A DNA stretch of 64,000 nt, taken from NCBI RefSeq assembly GCF_014651035.1, contig NZ_BMWC01000015.1, positions 1-64,000 of the forward strand, read 5' to 3'. Source of the DNA: Streptomyces lomondensis. GTDB taxonomy: Bacteria > Actinomycetota > Actinomycetes > Streptomycetales > Streptomycetaceae. Each line of letters starts with the position of its first letter. Position 1 is the stretch's first letter. Under the pieces are notes generated by a model that ran no database searches, had not been told where the DNA came from, and was given only the letters and a program-made list of their open reading frames with translations. A program made the translations under genes and the position numbers. This document shows, in pieces, positions 7,639-15,937 of the stretch.

Positions 7639-8808
7639 GTGACCACCAACCCCACCTCTCGCGACTACAACAAGGCGTCGGTCCTCGACGTGCTCCTCTC
7701 CCACGCGCCCCTGACACGGAACAAGCTCATCGAGCTGACGGGCCTGAGCAAGGCCACGGTGTCCAGAGCGGTGGAGGAACTGCGGGCCGACGGCTTCGTC
7801 GTCGACGGCGGGGTCGACGAGGTCACCGGCCGCGGCCGCCGGTCCACCTATCTGGATCTGCCCGGCACGACCGGGCACGTCGTCGGGATCAGTTTCGGCG
7901 CACAGACCACCGGTGTCCTGGTGACCGACCTGAGGGGCCGCGAGATCCACCGCGTGACGGTTCCCACCGCCGAGCACCAGGAGGTCGGGGACGCAGCACG
8001 ATGGCTGGTCGACCTGGTCGAGCAGACCGCGGCGTCCGCGCAGGGCCCCCTGCGTCAGATCGTCGCCGCCGTGCCCGGCCGGGTCCGGGGCGGCACGGAG
8101 ATCTTCGGCCCCGCGGAACCCATGCGGATCTTCGCGGGCTCTGACCTCCACCGAGCCATCGAGGACCTGGTCGAGGCCCCCGTGCTCCTCGACAGCGATG
8201 CCAACGCGTCCCTGCTCGGGATCCTCACGAACGACGCCACCGTCACCAACGCCGCGCTCTTCAGCGTCAGCACCATACTCAACTTCGCCAGCTGCACCGA
8301 TCACGAGCTCGCCCGCGGGAACACGCCCACCTTCGGCGACATCGGGGTGCTCTCCTCCGGAGCCGGCGACGAGGTCCTCGACGAGCTGCTGAGCACCCGA
8401 GGTCTCCTCCGGTTCGCCCGCAAGCGGGGGCTCGACCTGGAGCGCATCGAGGATCTCTGGCAGGAACCGCACGACGAGGCAGCGCGCGCCGACGTGCTGG
8501 AGGCGTTCACCACGGCGATCGTCACCGCCGTCAGCGTCGTCGCCGTGACGCTGGACCCCGAGTCCGTCTATTTCGTGGGCCGCCTGCGTCCGCTCGTCGA
8601 CGAAGTGCTTCCCGAGGTGCGCAGGCGACTCGACCAGAGCCTTCCGGCGGTGCCGGAGATCAGGACGGGTCCGCACCTGATCGGTCTGTCGACGGCCCAA
8701 GGAGCGGTCTACGCGTGCCTGACGATGGCTCAGGAACGGCTGCGCGACGCCATACTCGGAGCGCGGCGCCAGAGCCAGGCCGCCGAGCATTCCGCACCGG
8801 CCTTCTGA
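7639..8808 (+). CDS. ROK-family transcriptional regulator
   Basis: A protein of 389 aa from the chosen GTG. The winged helix (SVLDVLLSHAPLTRNKLIEL, then GLSKATVSRAVEEL) is followed by a ROK sugar-kinase-like fold with VLLDSDANASLLG in place of the usual (E)NDAN motif. The zinc-binding CxCGxxGCxE segment of canonical ROK proteins is missing; the matching region reads NTPTFGDIGVLSSGAG. The frame is open to 7459, but 7639 puts the helix-turn-helix at the normal distance. It also lies 5 nt past a TATGGT, so the transcript may be leaderless. It is divergent from the oxidase and is the natural candidate to bind the palindromes at 4919-4943 and 7146-7172. The ligand could be an amine catabolite rather than a sugar (inference). 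Confidence 0.8.
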   Translation: MTTNPTSRDYNKASVLDVLLSHAPLTRNKLIELTGLSKATVSRAVEELRADGFVVDGGVDEVTGRGRRSTYLDLPGTTGHVVGISFGAQTTGVLVTDLRGREIHRVTVPTAEHQEVGDAARWLVDLVEQTAASAQGPLRQIVAAVPGRVRGGTEIFGPAEPMRIFAGSDLHRAIEDLVEAPVLLDSDANASLLGILTNDATVTNAALFSVSTILNFASCTDHELARGNTPTFGDIGVLSSGAGDEVLDELLSTRGLLRFARKRGLDLERIEDLWQEPHDEAARADVLEAFTTAIVTAVSVVAVTLDPESVYFVGRLRPLVDEVLPEVRRRLDQSLPAVPEIRTGPHLIGLSTAQGAVYACLTMAQERLRDAILGARRQSQAAEHSAPAF

Positions 8809-8837
8809 AGGCAAGGCAGGCCGGACAAGGCAGGTGC

Positions 8838-8940
8838 TCAGAGTCGGTCGCGGCGTTTGAAGACGGCGTACAGGCCGATGCAGACGGCGGCCATCAGGCC
8901 GGCGGCGAAGGGGTGGTCGAGGATCCAGCTTCCGCCAAGG
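8838..8940 (-). pseudogene. C-terminal remnant of a small membrane protein
   Basis: In one minus frame the segment reads SWILDHPFAAGLMAAVCIGL then YAVFKRRDRL and a stop: a transmembrane helix with a basic cytoplasmic tail. No start or upstream part is present because the sequence runs into the MFS pseudogene. Looks like a gene end left by a deletion; family unknown. Confidence 0.35.
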
Positions 8941-8961
8941 CCGGTACCGGGTGTTCATGGG

Positions 8962-9971
8962 ATGGCCCACGCGCCAGTCCCGTCGCCGGCCGGCCAGACC
9001 ACCGCCGAACAGGAGCGATGCACCCCGGGCGTCCGCGGGATCGGCACCGCGAGTTTCCTGGCCGACGTCGGCCACGAGATCCCGACCGCCCTGCTGCCGT
9101 CGCTGCTGACCTCCACCCTCGGCGCCCCGGCCGCGGCCCTCGCCGGAGCGGCCCGCTTCGGCGGCGGAATGCTCGCCGACGACCCGGCCCGCCGCCGCGC
9201 GGTCGCCGTCGGCGGCTACACCACGACCGCCGTCCTGGGCGCCGCGACCGCCGCGGCCGCCGCGGCCACCGCCGTGTGGCAGGTCGGCGTCCTGCGCGCC
9301 GCCGCCTGGACCGCGCGCGGCCTGCGCGTCCCCGCGCGCAACGCGCTGCTCGCCGACATCGTCCCGGCCAAGGCCTACGGCCGCGCCTACGGCTTCGAGC
9401 GCATGATGGACAACCTCGGCGCCATCTTCGGCCCGCTCCTGGCGCCGGCCCAGGTCGCCTGGCTCGGCGTGAAGTGGGCGATCGGGCTGTCCGTCTCCCC
9501 GGAGTGCTCGCCGCCGCGATCATCTACGCGATCCGCCACACTCCCCGGCCCACCAGCCGCGACAAGGTGCCACTGCGCATCCGTATCCGGCCGGTCCTAC
9601 GCGGCGACCTCGGCACACTGATGGCGTCGGTTGCCGCCTTCGACGCCGGCAACGTCGCCGCGACCCTGCTGATCCTGCGGGCCACCGATCTGCTCGCGCC
9701 CGGCCACGGCACACAGACCGCGACCACGATGGCACTGGGCCTCTACACCGCTTACAACGGGGCCGCCACGATCGCCTCGGTCCCCGCCGGGCGACTCGCC
9801 GACCGGCTCGGCAGCCGCGGACCAGTGCTCGTTCCGGCGGGCGGCGTCGCGGCGTTCGCCATCGCCTACGGCCTGCTCCGGACTGCCGTGTCCCCGGCCG
9901 TCGCCTTCACCTATCTGGCCGTCTGGATGTCCCTGGCCCTCGGCGGTCTCCTGCTCTCCCTCCGAGATTGA
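8962..9971 (+). pseudogene. frameshifted MFS transporter pseudogene
   Basis: The frame from 8962 reads ASFLADVGHEIPTALLPSLL and later AYGRAYGFERMMDNLGAIFG, typical of a 12-TM major facilitator. At about 9500 the phrase AIGLSV runs into nonsense, while the +2 frame continues with PGVLAAAIIYAIRHTP through GRLADRLGSRGPVLVPAGGV. This fits loss of one base (an expected ATC CCC reads TC CCC). From memory of the family, residues also seem to be missing after LGAPAAAL and after AYGLL. A stop follows GLLLSLRD. No ribosome binding site is seen at the ATG. Non-functional. Confidence 0.8.
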
Positions 9972-10010
9972 ACGCCCGCAACTCGGCGTACTCATGGGCA
10001 AGATGAGCAC

Positions 10011-10502
10011 ATGGTCAACGACGAGAACGCAGGCTTCACTCTTCCGCGGGGAGCGTCGGGCTTCTCCCGCCCGAAGGACGGCCCGCTTCCCGAGACCGAC
10101 CTCTCGACCTTTCGCACCGCGCTGTACGCAGCCGCCCGGGCTGCCGGAGGCAAGGTGGGTGAGCTGGAGAAGCAGGCGTACCCGCGCACGTTTCACGCCG
10201 CGACGGTGTTCGAAGGCACAGGCGAGTGCGTCATCCTGTGTCACGCCCACCACCCTTGGATCGCGTTCGCTCAGGAACGCCGGAACTGGTACACCGAGGA
10301 GTTCTCGGCAGTGCCACCTTGGGCCCCCGCCTTCGGCGACCTGGGATTCACAGTGCTCAATCGCGCGCAGCTCACCATGCCTCTCTCAGATGTCGACACC
10401 TCGGTCCTGACCCGGGGCGAGTGGCGCGCAGTTCGCTCCTATCGCATCACCACGTTGGGCGGAGTGCTCTTCAACTCTTGGGAGATTTTGGACGGCCGTT
10501 GA
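10011..10502 (+). CDS. hypothetical protein
   Basis: A 163-aa soluble protein of unknown function without signal peptide or membrane segment. It is rich in aromatic residues (HHPWIAFAQERRNWYTEEF), and its tail TTLGGVLFNSWEIL suggests a compact globular fold. The start is uncertain: the ATG at 10011 lacks a strong Shine-Dalgarno. It stands alone between the MFS pseudogene and the convergent methyltransferase. GC and codon use are a little lower than its neighbours, which could mean recent acquisition; this is only an impression. Confidence 0.6.
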   Translation: MVNDENAGFTLPRGASGFSRPKDGPLPETDLSTFRTALYAAARAAGGKVGELEKQAYPRTFHAATVFEGTGECVILCHAHHPWIAFAQERRNWYTEEFSAVPPWAPAFGDLGFTVLNRAQLTMPLSDVDTSVLTRGEWRAVRSYRITTLGGVLFNSWEILDGR

Positions 10503-10513
10503 TAACTGAAGCT

Positions 10514-11368
10514 CTATCGACGCCGCTCAGGACGGGGCAGTTGGACGAGGGTCAGCCGGTACTCCTCGACCTGCGGCAGCCGCTGTTCGGCGAGGCCGGA
10601 GAGCATCTCCCGGTAGGTGGTCGGCAGTTCGTCGTACATCTGCGGTGGCAGGCTGGTGAGTGTGTGGGAGGCCAGAACCCGCGTCCCCGGCTGCCAGTCC
10701 GCGAGGAGGGCCGGGTCGGCGCAGGCCCACCGCATCTTGGCCTCGACCTTGCTCAGCGCGTCGTGTTCGTCCTGGTGGGAGATGATCCAGGGGCCGGCGG
10801 TGTCCAGTGCGAGCAGCGCGCCGGGGAAGCGCTCGGCGAGCAGGTCGACGACGTGCCGTACGTCCGGTTCGGCGAGGTACGGCAGGACCGCTTCGGCGGC
10901 GAAGAGGTACGGGCCGTCGCTCTCGGCGGCCACGGCGTCGGCCCACGTCTCGTCGGTCACCGAGGCGGTGACCATCGTCCGGCGCGATGTGTCGTCGAAG
11001 AAGGTGCGGCGCAGCTCGATGACGTCGGGCAGGTCGAGGTCGAACCAGCGGGTCCGGCCGTTGTCGACGCGGTCGTAGCGCGCGTTGAGGCCGGTGCCGA
11101 TCTCCACCACGGTGCCGTCGGGGTGCTCGGCGAGGAACTCCGCCACCCATCGGTCCAACAGGCTGGTGCGCAGTACGGCGCCGATGAGGCTGGGCAGGTT
11201 GTCGAAACGGCCGAAGTCGTAGTCGATCGAGGCGACGATCTCCTCGGCCCGTGGGTCGCGCAGGACGGCGTCCTGCTTTCGGTTCTCCACTGCCCGGCCG
11301 TACAGCGGTATCAGCAGGGTCTCCTGGACGGTTCCCAGACGTACGCCGTGCTCCGTGCTCTCCGTCAT
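10514..11368 (-). CDS. class I SAM-dependent methyltransferase, leucine carboxyl methyltransferase (TcmP/PPM) family
   Basis: A 284-aa protein with the SAM-binding motif VVEIGTGLNARYDRVDNG and the acidic RWFDLDLPDVIELRR strand, both diagnostic of the LCM/O-methyltransferase family that includes polyketide O-methyltransferases such as TcmP. It lies downstream of, and parallel to, the beta-propeller gene next to the zinc-regulated cluster. A degenerate Zur-like sequence (11399-11413) precedes it. It might therefore modify the peptide product, but could equally be an unrelated small-molecule methyltransferase. Confidence 0.8.
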   Translation of the reverse strand: MTESTEHGVRLGTVQETLLIPLYGRAVENRKQDAVLRDPRAEEIVASIDYDFGRFDNLPSLIGAVLRTSLLDRWVAEFLAEHPDGTVVEIGTGLNARYDRVDNGRTRWFDLDLPDVIELRRTFFDDTSRRTMVTASVTDETWADAVAAESDGPYLFAAEAVLPYLAEPDVRHVVDLLAERFPGALLALDTAGPWIISHQDEHDALSKVEAKMRWACADPALLADWQPGTRVLASHTLTSLPPQMYDELPTTYREMLSGLAEQRLPQVEEYRLTLVQLPRPERRR

Positions 11369-11398
11369 GGCGGTCCCCCTCGCTCGTCCAACGCTACA

Positions 11399-11413
11399 TG
11401 AAAATGGATCCCA
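11399..11413 (-). promoter_or_regulatory. weak, half-conserved Zur-like box
   Basis: TGAAAATGGATCCCA lies 30 bp before the methyltransferase start. The left half equals the Zur consensus half-site TGAAAA; the right half is poor. Only a candidate. Confidence 0.3.
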
Positions 11414-11473
11414 TAACTAACAGTGTGTCAGGCTACCGTGCGTGCGGCCTCGCTGTCCGTTGCGGATGCGCTG

Positions 11474-12673
11474 TCACCGGCCCAGAGGGTCGCTTTCGGC
11501 CCTGTCGGTCCGCGTGCGCAGCATCGCGTGGCCGCCGTGGTGCAAGGGCGTGTCCAGGGTGAAGCGGGCCGTCTCGCTGCCCGTTCGGGCGTCGAAGAGG
11601 TGCACCTCGCCGTGGCCGCCGCGGGTGACGGCAACCCAGTCCGCGCCCGGTGAGGCCGCCACCGCCCGGCGCTGGACGCCGTCCCAGGGGGTGCCGCCGC
11701 GGCGGGGCGCGCCGTCCATGGCCGGGAGGGGGACGCGGTGGGCGGTCTTGCCGTCGGCGTCCAGCAGGATCAGTTCGTCCCCGTCCGGGTGGACGCGGGT
11801 GAAGGCGGTGTGGTCCTGGGCGAGGGCCAGCCGGAAGACGAGTCCCGGGCCGAGCTCTGTCAGGGTCGTGCGGTCGGCGTCCAGGTCGTGGCACCACGCC
11901 TGGTTCGTCCACTCCGGCCAGCGCAGGGGGTCCGCCGGGCCGCCCCGCAGCGTCGACCACAGTGCCGGCCGCCGCGGGTCGAGCCGCAGATACCAGCCCC
12001 GGGCGGGGGAACCCCACGGGATCACCGGCTCCGCCACGAGTGCGTCTCCTGCACGGCGCGCCCGGTGCACCCCCTCGCCGGTGGCCGCGAAGACCTGGCT
12101 GCCGTCAGGGGATTGGGCGTCTCCGTGTCCGTCGTCCGGCAGCGGGAGGTGGGCGTGCGGTGCTGCCGTCGGGCAGCCGGGCGGCGCGCCGAGCAGGTCG
12201 GCGAACCGGTGGACCGCCAGGGAGCCGGGCTCCCTGTGCCGCAGGACGACGAGGGGGTCCCCGCCGCCCAGTACGATCACTCCCGGCTCGCCCACGCGGG
12301 TGCGCACCCGGGCCGCGTCCCCCGTGGTGAGGTCGACGACCGTCAGCAGATCCGACCACGGCTCGCCGTTCTCGCCCAGGCCCGTCGTGATGGCCGCCCA
12401 CCGGCCGGAGGGGTCGACGGCGAGGTGCTCGGCGGGCACGGCGACCGGAATCGCGGCCTCGACCAGCTCCTGGCCGAACGGGTCGAGCACCAGCAGCTCG
12501 CCCCTGCGGTCGTCGACGCAAGCCGCCCGCCCACCCGGCAGCGCCAGGAATCCGGCGTGCTCGGAGAGGTGGCGGCCCGTCAGGCGGCCCCTCTCGGTGC
12601 CGCCGGGCACGGTCAGTACATGGAGGTGCCCCGCCACGTGGTCGGAGACGAGCAGCAGTGGAGCCGTGGTCAT
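11474..12673 (-). CDS. predicted beta-propeller protein divergent from the metal importer
   Basis: A 399-aa protein without signal peptide. It is built of repeated blade-like segments (LAVDPSGRWAAITTGLG, LVVDLTT-like strands, DGDELILLDADGKTAHRV, HGEVHLFDARTGSETARF), as in WD40/YVTN-type propellers. The ATG at 12673 has GGAGG ten bases upstream. The start lies 30 bp from the Zur-like box at 12703-12717, which it shares with the divergent importer operon, so joint zinc control is likely. No enzyme motif was found. Possible roles are binding the metallophore complex or acting as a chaperone-like scaffold; both are guesses. Confidence 0.75.
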   Translation of the reverse strand: MTTAPLLLVSDHVAGHLHVLTVPGGTERGRLTGRHLSEHAGFLALPGGRAACVDDRRGELLVLDPFGQELVEAAIPVAVPAEHLAVDPSGRWAAITTGLGENGEPWSDLLTVVDLTTGDAARVRTRVGEPGVIVLGGGDPLVVLRHREPGSLAVHRFADLLGAPPGCPTAAPHAHLPLPDDGHGDAQSPDGSQVFAATGEGVHRARRAGDALVAEPVIPWGSPARGWYLRLDPRRPALWSTLRGGPADPLRWPEWTNQAWCHDLDADRTTLTELGPGLVFRLALAQDHTAFTRVHPDGDELILLDADGKTAHRVPLPAMDGAPRRGGTPWDGVQRRAVAASPGADWVAVTRGGHGEVHLFDARTGSETARFTLDTPLHHGGHAMLRTRTDRAESDPLGR

Positions 12674-12702
12674 CGGTCCCTCCATCGCAGAAAAGGGTCA
12701 AC

Positions 12703-12717
12703 TGAAAACGATTATCA
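12703..12717. promoter_or_regulatory. Zur box 1 between propeller gene and importer operon
   Basis: TGAAAACGATTATCA is a 15-bp near-palindrome matching the Streptomyces Zur operator pattern (TGAAAAnnnnTTTCA type). It lies in the 93-bp divergent gap, 49 bp before the lipoprotein gene and 29 bp from the propeller gene, just upstream of a TATGTT (12720-12725) usable as -10 by the importer operon. Repression when zinc is plentiful is expected. Confidence 0.75.
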
Positions 12718-12766
12718 GGTATGTTTACCGGGTCTGGGGACCAACAAGGAAGAAGCGAGGGCATCG

Positions 12767-13747
12767 ATGCTGCGCTCACCGTCGAGATTCGTCCGAAGCT
12801 GCGTCGCCGCAGCGGTAGTGGGGTCGGTCCTGGTCGGATGCGGCGCGTCCACCGAACCCGCGAGCGAGCAGCGCGCTGCCGCGGCCGGGCCCAAGACCGA
12901 CGTCACCGTCGAACCCATCGAGGCCACGCGGGAGGTGACGGACGCGAACGGCGTCAAGATCTCCCTGAAGAAGGAACCGGAGCGCATCGTCTGCCTCTTC
13001 GCGCTCTGCGACGACATCCTGACCGAGCTGGGCATCGTCCCCACGGCCACGAACAGCGCTCTTCTCGCACATCCCGACTTCCTGGGCGAGGAGAAGGCGA
13101 AGCAAGTCGCCGTCATTCCCGGCGGGTTCATCGCTCCCGAGGTGGAGGCGATCCTCTCCCACAAGCCCGATCTGGTGATCGGCCTGGAGGACACCCACGG
13201 CAAGCTCGCCCCGGCGCTGAAGGGCGCGACCACGTTCTGGCCCATGCAGCCGGAGACCTGGCAGGACAGCGTGGGTTACCTGCGTGATACCGCCGCGCTC
13301 ACCGGCCGTGCCGCCGAGGGCGAGAAGGCCGAGAAGACCTTCCGCACCAAGCTCGCCAAGGCCGAGCAGACCAGGAGCGACAAGACCGCGATCGTCATCT
13401 ACGGCAGTGACGAGAACTTCGGCGTGGCCACCCCGGAGACGGACGTGGCCGCCAGCCTGTTCCCCAAGCTGGCCGACTACCCCTGGAAGTCGCGTGGTGT
13501 GGAGGGGAGTTACAGCCTCGAAGAGATCCTCGCGGCGGACGTCGACGTGATCTTCTCCGAGACGATCAGCTTCGGCGAGACGGACGGCAAACTGTCTCAG
13601 AAGCTGGCCAAGAACCCGCTGTGGGGGAAGATCCCGGCCGTGAAGAACGGGGACGTTCACGAGGTCGACTCCGAGGTGTGGGCCAAGGGGCGCGGCACCC
13701 GCTCGCTGGGGATCGTGCTCGACGAGGCCACGGCCGCCCTGCGGTGA
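12767..13747 (+). CDS. siderophore-type ABC transporter substrate-binding lipoprotein (FecB/BtuF class)
   Basis: A 326-aa protein with signal peptide and lipobox LVGC. The mature part follows the class III binding-protein plan: ADANGVKISLKKEPERIV, then VEAILSHKPDLVIGLE, a long connecting helix, and EEILAADVDVIF near the end. It captures a metal chelate or cofactor outside the membrane for the two FecCD permeases encoded just downstream. The start is ATG 12767. The stop overlaps the next GTG (GTGA), so the operon is translationally coupled. The Zur-like box upstream implies a zinc-related ligand rather than an iron siderophore. Two Cys (IVCLFALCDDI) close to the domain entrance are unusual and might matter for binding. 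Confidence 0.85.
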   Translation: MLRSPSRFVRSCVAAAVVGSVLVGCGASTEPASEQRAAAAGPKTDVTVEPIEATREVTDANGVKISLKKEPERIVCLFALCDDILTELGIVPTATNSALLAHPDFLGEEKAKQVAVIPGGFIAPEVEAILSHKPDLVIGLEDTHGKLAPALKGATTFWPMQPETWQDSVGYLRDTAALTGRAAEGEKAEKTFRTKLAKAEQTRSDKTAIVIYGSDENFGVATPETDVAASLFPKLADYPWKSRGVEGSYSLEEILAADVDVIFSETISFGETDGKLSQKLAKNPLWGKIPAVKNGDVHEVDSEVWAKGRGTRSLGIVLDEATAALR

Positions 13748-14916
13748 GCGCACCCCCTGCGACCAAGGCCGCAGCGGGTGACGTGACCACGCGGGGGCGA
13801 AGCGCTGTGCCGTGGCAACTGCCCTTGCTGGTCTCACTGGTGGCCCTTGCCTCCGGCTGCGCACTGACCCTCGGCACGCCCTATGTGCCGCTGTACCAGC
13901 TGCCCAGCGCGCTGCGGGACGCCGACGCCACCCTCGCCGGGATCGTCGTCACCGAACTGCGCGTGCCCCGGCTGGTGCTGGCGTTGGCCGCCGGGGCCTG
14001 CCTGGGTGCCGCGGGGCTCGTGCTGCAGGAGGCGCTGCGCAATCCCCTGGCCATCCCCGAGATGCTGGGGGTGTCGTCGGGAGCCGCGTTCGGGGTCGCC
14101 GCACCGTTGGTGCTGGCGGTGTCCATCCCCGCCGCCGTCCAGCCGCTGCTGGCGATCGGCGGGGCCGTGCTCGGCGGCGGACTCACGCTGCTCGCGGCCG
14201 GGTTGGGACGCAGCCCGTCCGCCGTGCTGCTCACGGGTGCCGCGGTCGCCGCCGCGTTGCAGGCCGCGCTGCTCGTGCTCATGGTGATGGCCGACCAGCT
14301 CGACCTTCAGCTGATCTACCGTTACCTGCTCGGCTCCCTCTCCGCCCGTACCTGGGACGACGTCACCGGGCTGTGGCCCTGGCTGCTCGTCGCGGCACCC
14401 GCGCTCGTGCTGTGCGCGCCGGTGCTCTCGGTGCTGCGGCTGGGGGACGAGGACGCCGAGGCGCTGGGCGTCCGGGCGCAGCGGGCCCGGTTGGCCGCGC
14501 TGGCCATCGCCATCGTGCTGATCGCGCCCGTGACGGCCGTGTGCGGGCCGGTCGCGTGGGTCGGGTTCCTCGCCCCGCATCTGGCGCGACGGCTCAACCC
14601 GACTGCGGACGCGGTGCGTTGGCTGCCCTGGTCGGCGGCGTGGGGCGCGGTCGTGGTGGTCGTCGCCGACATTCCGGCCCGGCTGGCCCTGGCGCCCGTC
14701 GAGACACCGGTCGGTGCCTGGACGGCTCTGCTCGGTGTGCCGGCCGGAGTCGCCCTGCTCCGGTCGGGCCACCGGAGGCCGGCTGCCCGGCGACGGGCGG
14801 AGGGTTCCGATGCCGTTCGCTCGGAGCCGTCGGACAAGGGCCCTTCCCCGGAGACCCGTGGGCAGGGCCATGAGCAAGAGTCCGATGAGGCAGCCGCAGC
14901 AGGGGAGGCCCGATGA
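13744..14916 (+). CDS. FecCD-family ABC importer permease 1
   Basis: A 390-aa integral membrane protein with about nine hydrophobic segments. ELRVPRLVLALAAGACLGAA and LQEALRNPLAIPEMLGVSSG are signature stretches of FecCD/BtuC permeases. GPVAWVGFLAPHLARRL contains the loop that touches the ATPase. It starts with GTG inside the lipoprotein stop and ends with an ATGA overlap into the second permease. The C-terminal ~45 residues are charged and probably disordered. It forms a heterodimeric channel with the next gene product. Confidence 0.88.
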   Translation: MSAPPATKAAAGDVTTRGRSAVPWQLPLLVSLVALASGCALTLGTPYVPLYQLPSALRDADATLAGIVVTELRVPRLVLALAAGACLGAAGLVLQEALRNPLAIPEMLGVSSGAAFGVAAPLVLAVSIPAAVQPLLAIGGAVLGGGLTLLAAGLGRSPSAVLLTGAAVAAALQAALLVLMVMADQLDLQLIYRYLLGSLSARTWDDVTGLWPWLLVAAPALVLCAPVLSVLRLGDEDAEALGVRAQRARLAALAIAIVLIAPVTAVCGPVAWVGFLAPHLARRLNPTADAVRWLPWSAAWGAVVVVVADIPARLALAPVETPVGAWTALLGVPAGVALLRSGHRRPAARRRAEGSDAVRSEPSDKGPSPETRGQGHEQESDEAAAAGEAR

Positions 14917-15920
14917 ACCGGCGTTTCTGGGCGCTCGCCGCGCTCGTCGTCGTGTGCGCCTGCGCCGAACTGCTGGCGGGGCGGGGCCTGTCCCCGGCCG
15001 TGGTCTGGGACGTTCTCGGCGGAGGCGGCGACGCGACGGAACGGCACGTCTTTTTCCAACTCCGGCTACCCCGGCTGCTGGTGGCCCTCGGCGCGGGAGC
15101 GTGCCTGGGCGTCGCGGGCCTGGTCCTGCAGTCCGCGCTGCGCAACCCCCTGGCCGGACCCGAGGTCACGGGTGTGACGCCGGGCGCGGTGCTCGGGGCC
15201 GTCACCGCGACCGCCCTCGGCCTCGCCGGCTGGGAGTCGCCCCTCGCCGTGGTCGTCGCCGCCTGTGCGGGCGGCTGCGCCGGGGCCGCCCTGCTGTGGC
15301 TGCTCGCCGGACGCGGCCGGGGCGACCCGGAACAGACCGCTCTGCACGGGGTCCTCGTATCGGCGGTGCTCGGCGGACTCACCGCCATGGTGCTGCTGGT
15401 CGCGCCGGGTGAGCTGGGCAGCGTCGTGCAGTGGCTCGTCGGCACGACCGAGGGCAGGGTGTGGCAGCACTGGCACCTGCTGTGGCCCTGGGCGCTGGCC
15501 TGGGGCGCCGCGGCCTGGCTGCTCGCCGGGCCCCTGACGCTGTTGCGCTGCGGGGACGAACTCGCCACCGCCGCAGGGCTGTCCACGCGACGGGCCCGGA
15601 CCTCGGCCCTGCTGTGCGCGGTGGCGCTGACGGCGGGTGCGGTGGCCGCCGTGGGGGCGCTGGGGTTCGTCGGTCTGCTCGTGCCGCATGTCGCCGTGGC
15701 CGTGTTCGGCTCTGACCTGCGGGTGTCGCTGCCCGGTGCCGCCCTGGTGGGGGCGGCCGTGGTGTGCGGGTCGGACGCGGCGGCGCAGCTGCTGTCACGG
15801 CTGCTGGCGGCCGCCCTGGACTTCGGGCGGCTCACCTTGCCGGTCGGGGCACTCACCACCTGCCTCGGGGCCGCGCTGCTGCTGGTCGTCGTGCGCCGCG
15901 CGCCGAGCCGTACGTTCTGA
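14913..15920 (+). CDS. FecCD-family ABC importer permease 2
   Basis: A 335-aa membrane protein homologous to the preceding permease: QLRLPRLLVALGAGACLGVA, LQSALRNPLAGPEVTGVTPG and GALGFVGLLVPHVAVAVFG. Two separate permeases, as in Fec/Fep/Fhu-type siderophore importers, argue for a bulky chelate rather than a free metal ion (zinc ion importers use the unrelated ZnuB type). It is coupled to its neighbour by an ATGA overlap and followed by the ATPase 17 bp later. Confidence 0.88.
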   Translation: MNRRFWALAALVVVCACAELLAGRGLSPAVVWDVLGGGGDATERHVFFQLRLPRLLVALGAGACLGVAGLVLQSALRNPLAGPEVTGVTPGAVLGAVTATALGLAGWESPLAVVVAACAGGCAGAALLWLLAGRGRGDPEQTALHGVLVSAVLGGLTAMVLLVAPGELGSVVQWLVGTTEGRVWQHWHLLWPWALAWGAAAWLLAGPLTLLRCGDELATAAGLSTRRARTSALLCAVALTAGAVAAVGALGFVGLLVPHVAVAVFGSDLRVSLPGAALVGAAVVCGSDAAAQLLSRLLAAALDFGRLTLPVGALTTCLGAALLLVVVRRAPSRTF

Positions 15921-15937
15921 TGCCGACGGAGGGAAAC

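Noticed and set aside
7363..9075. 570-aa minus-strand frame opposite the ROK gene
   Set aside because: Antisense noise. Only the short C-terminal membrane segment in another frame (8838-8940) reads like protein.
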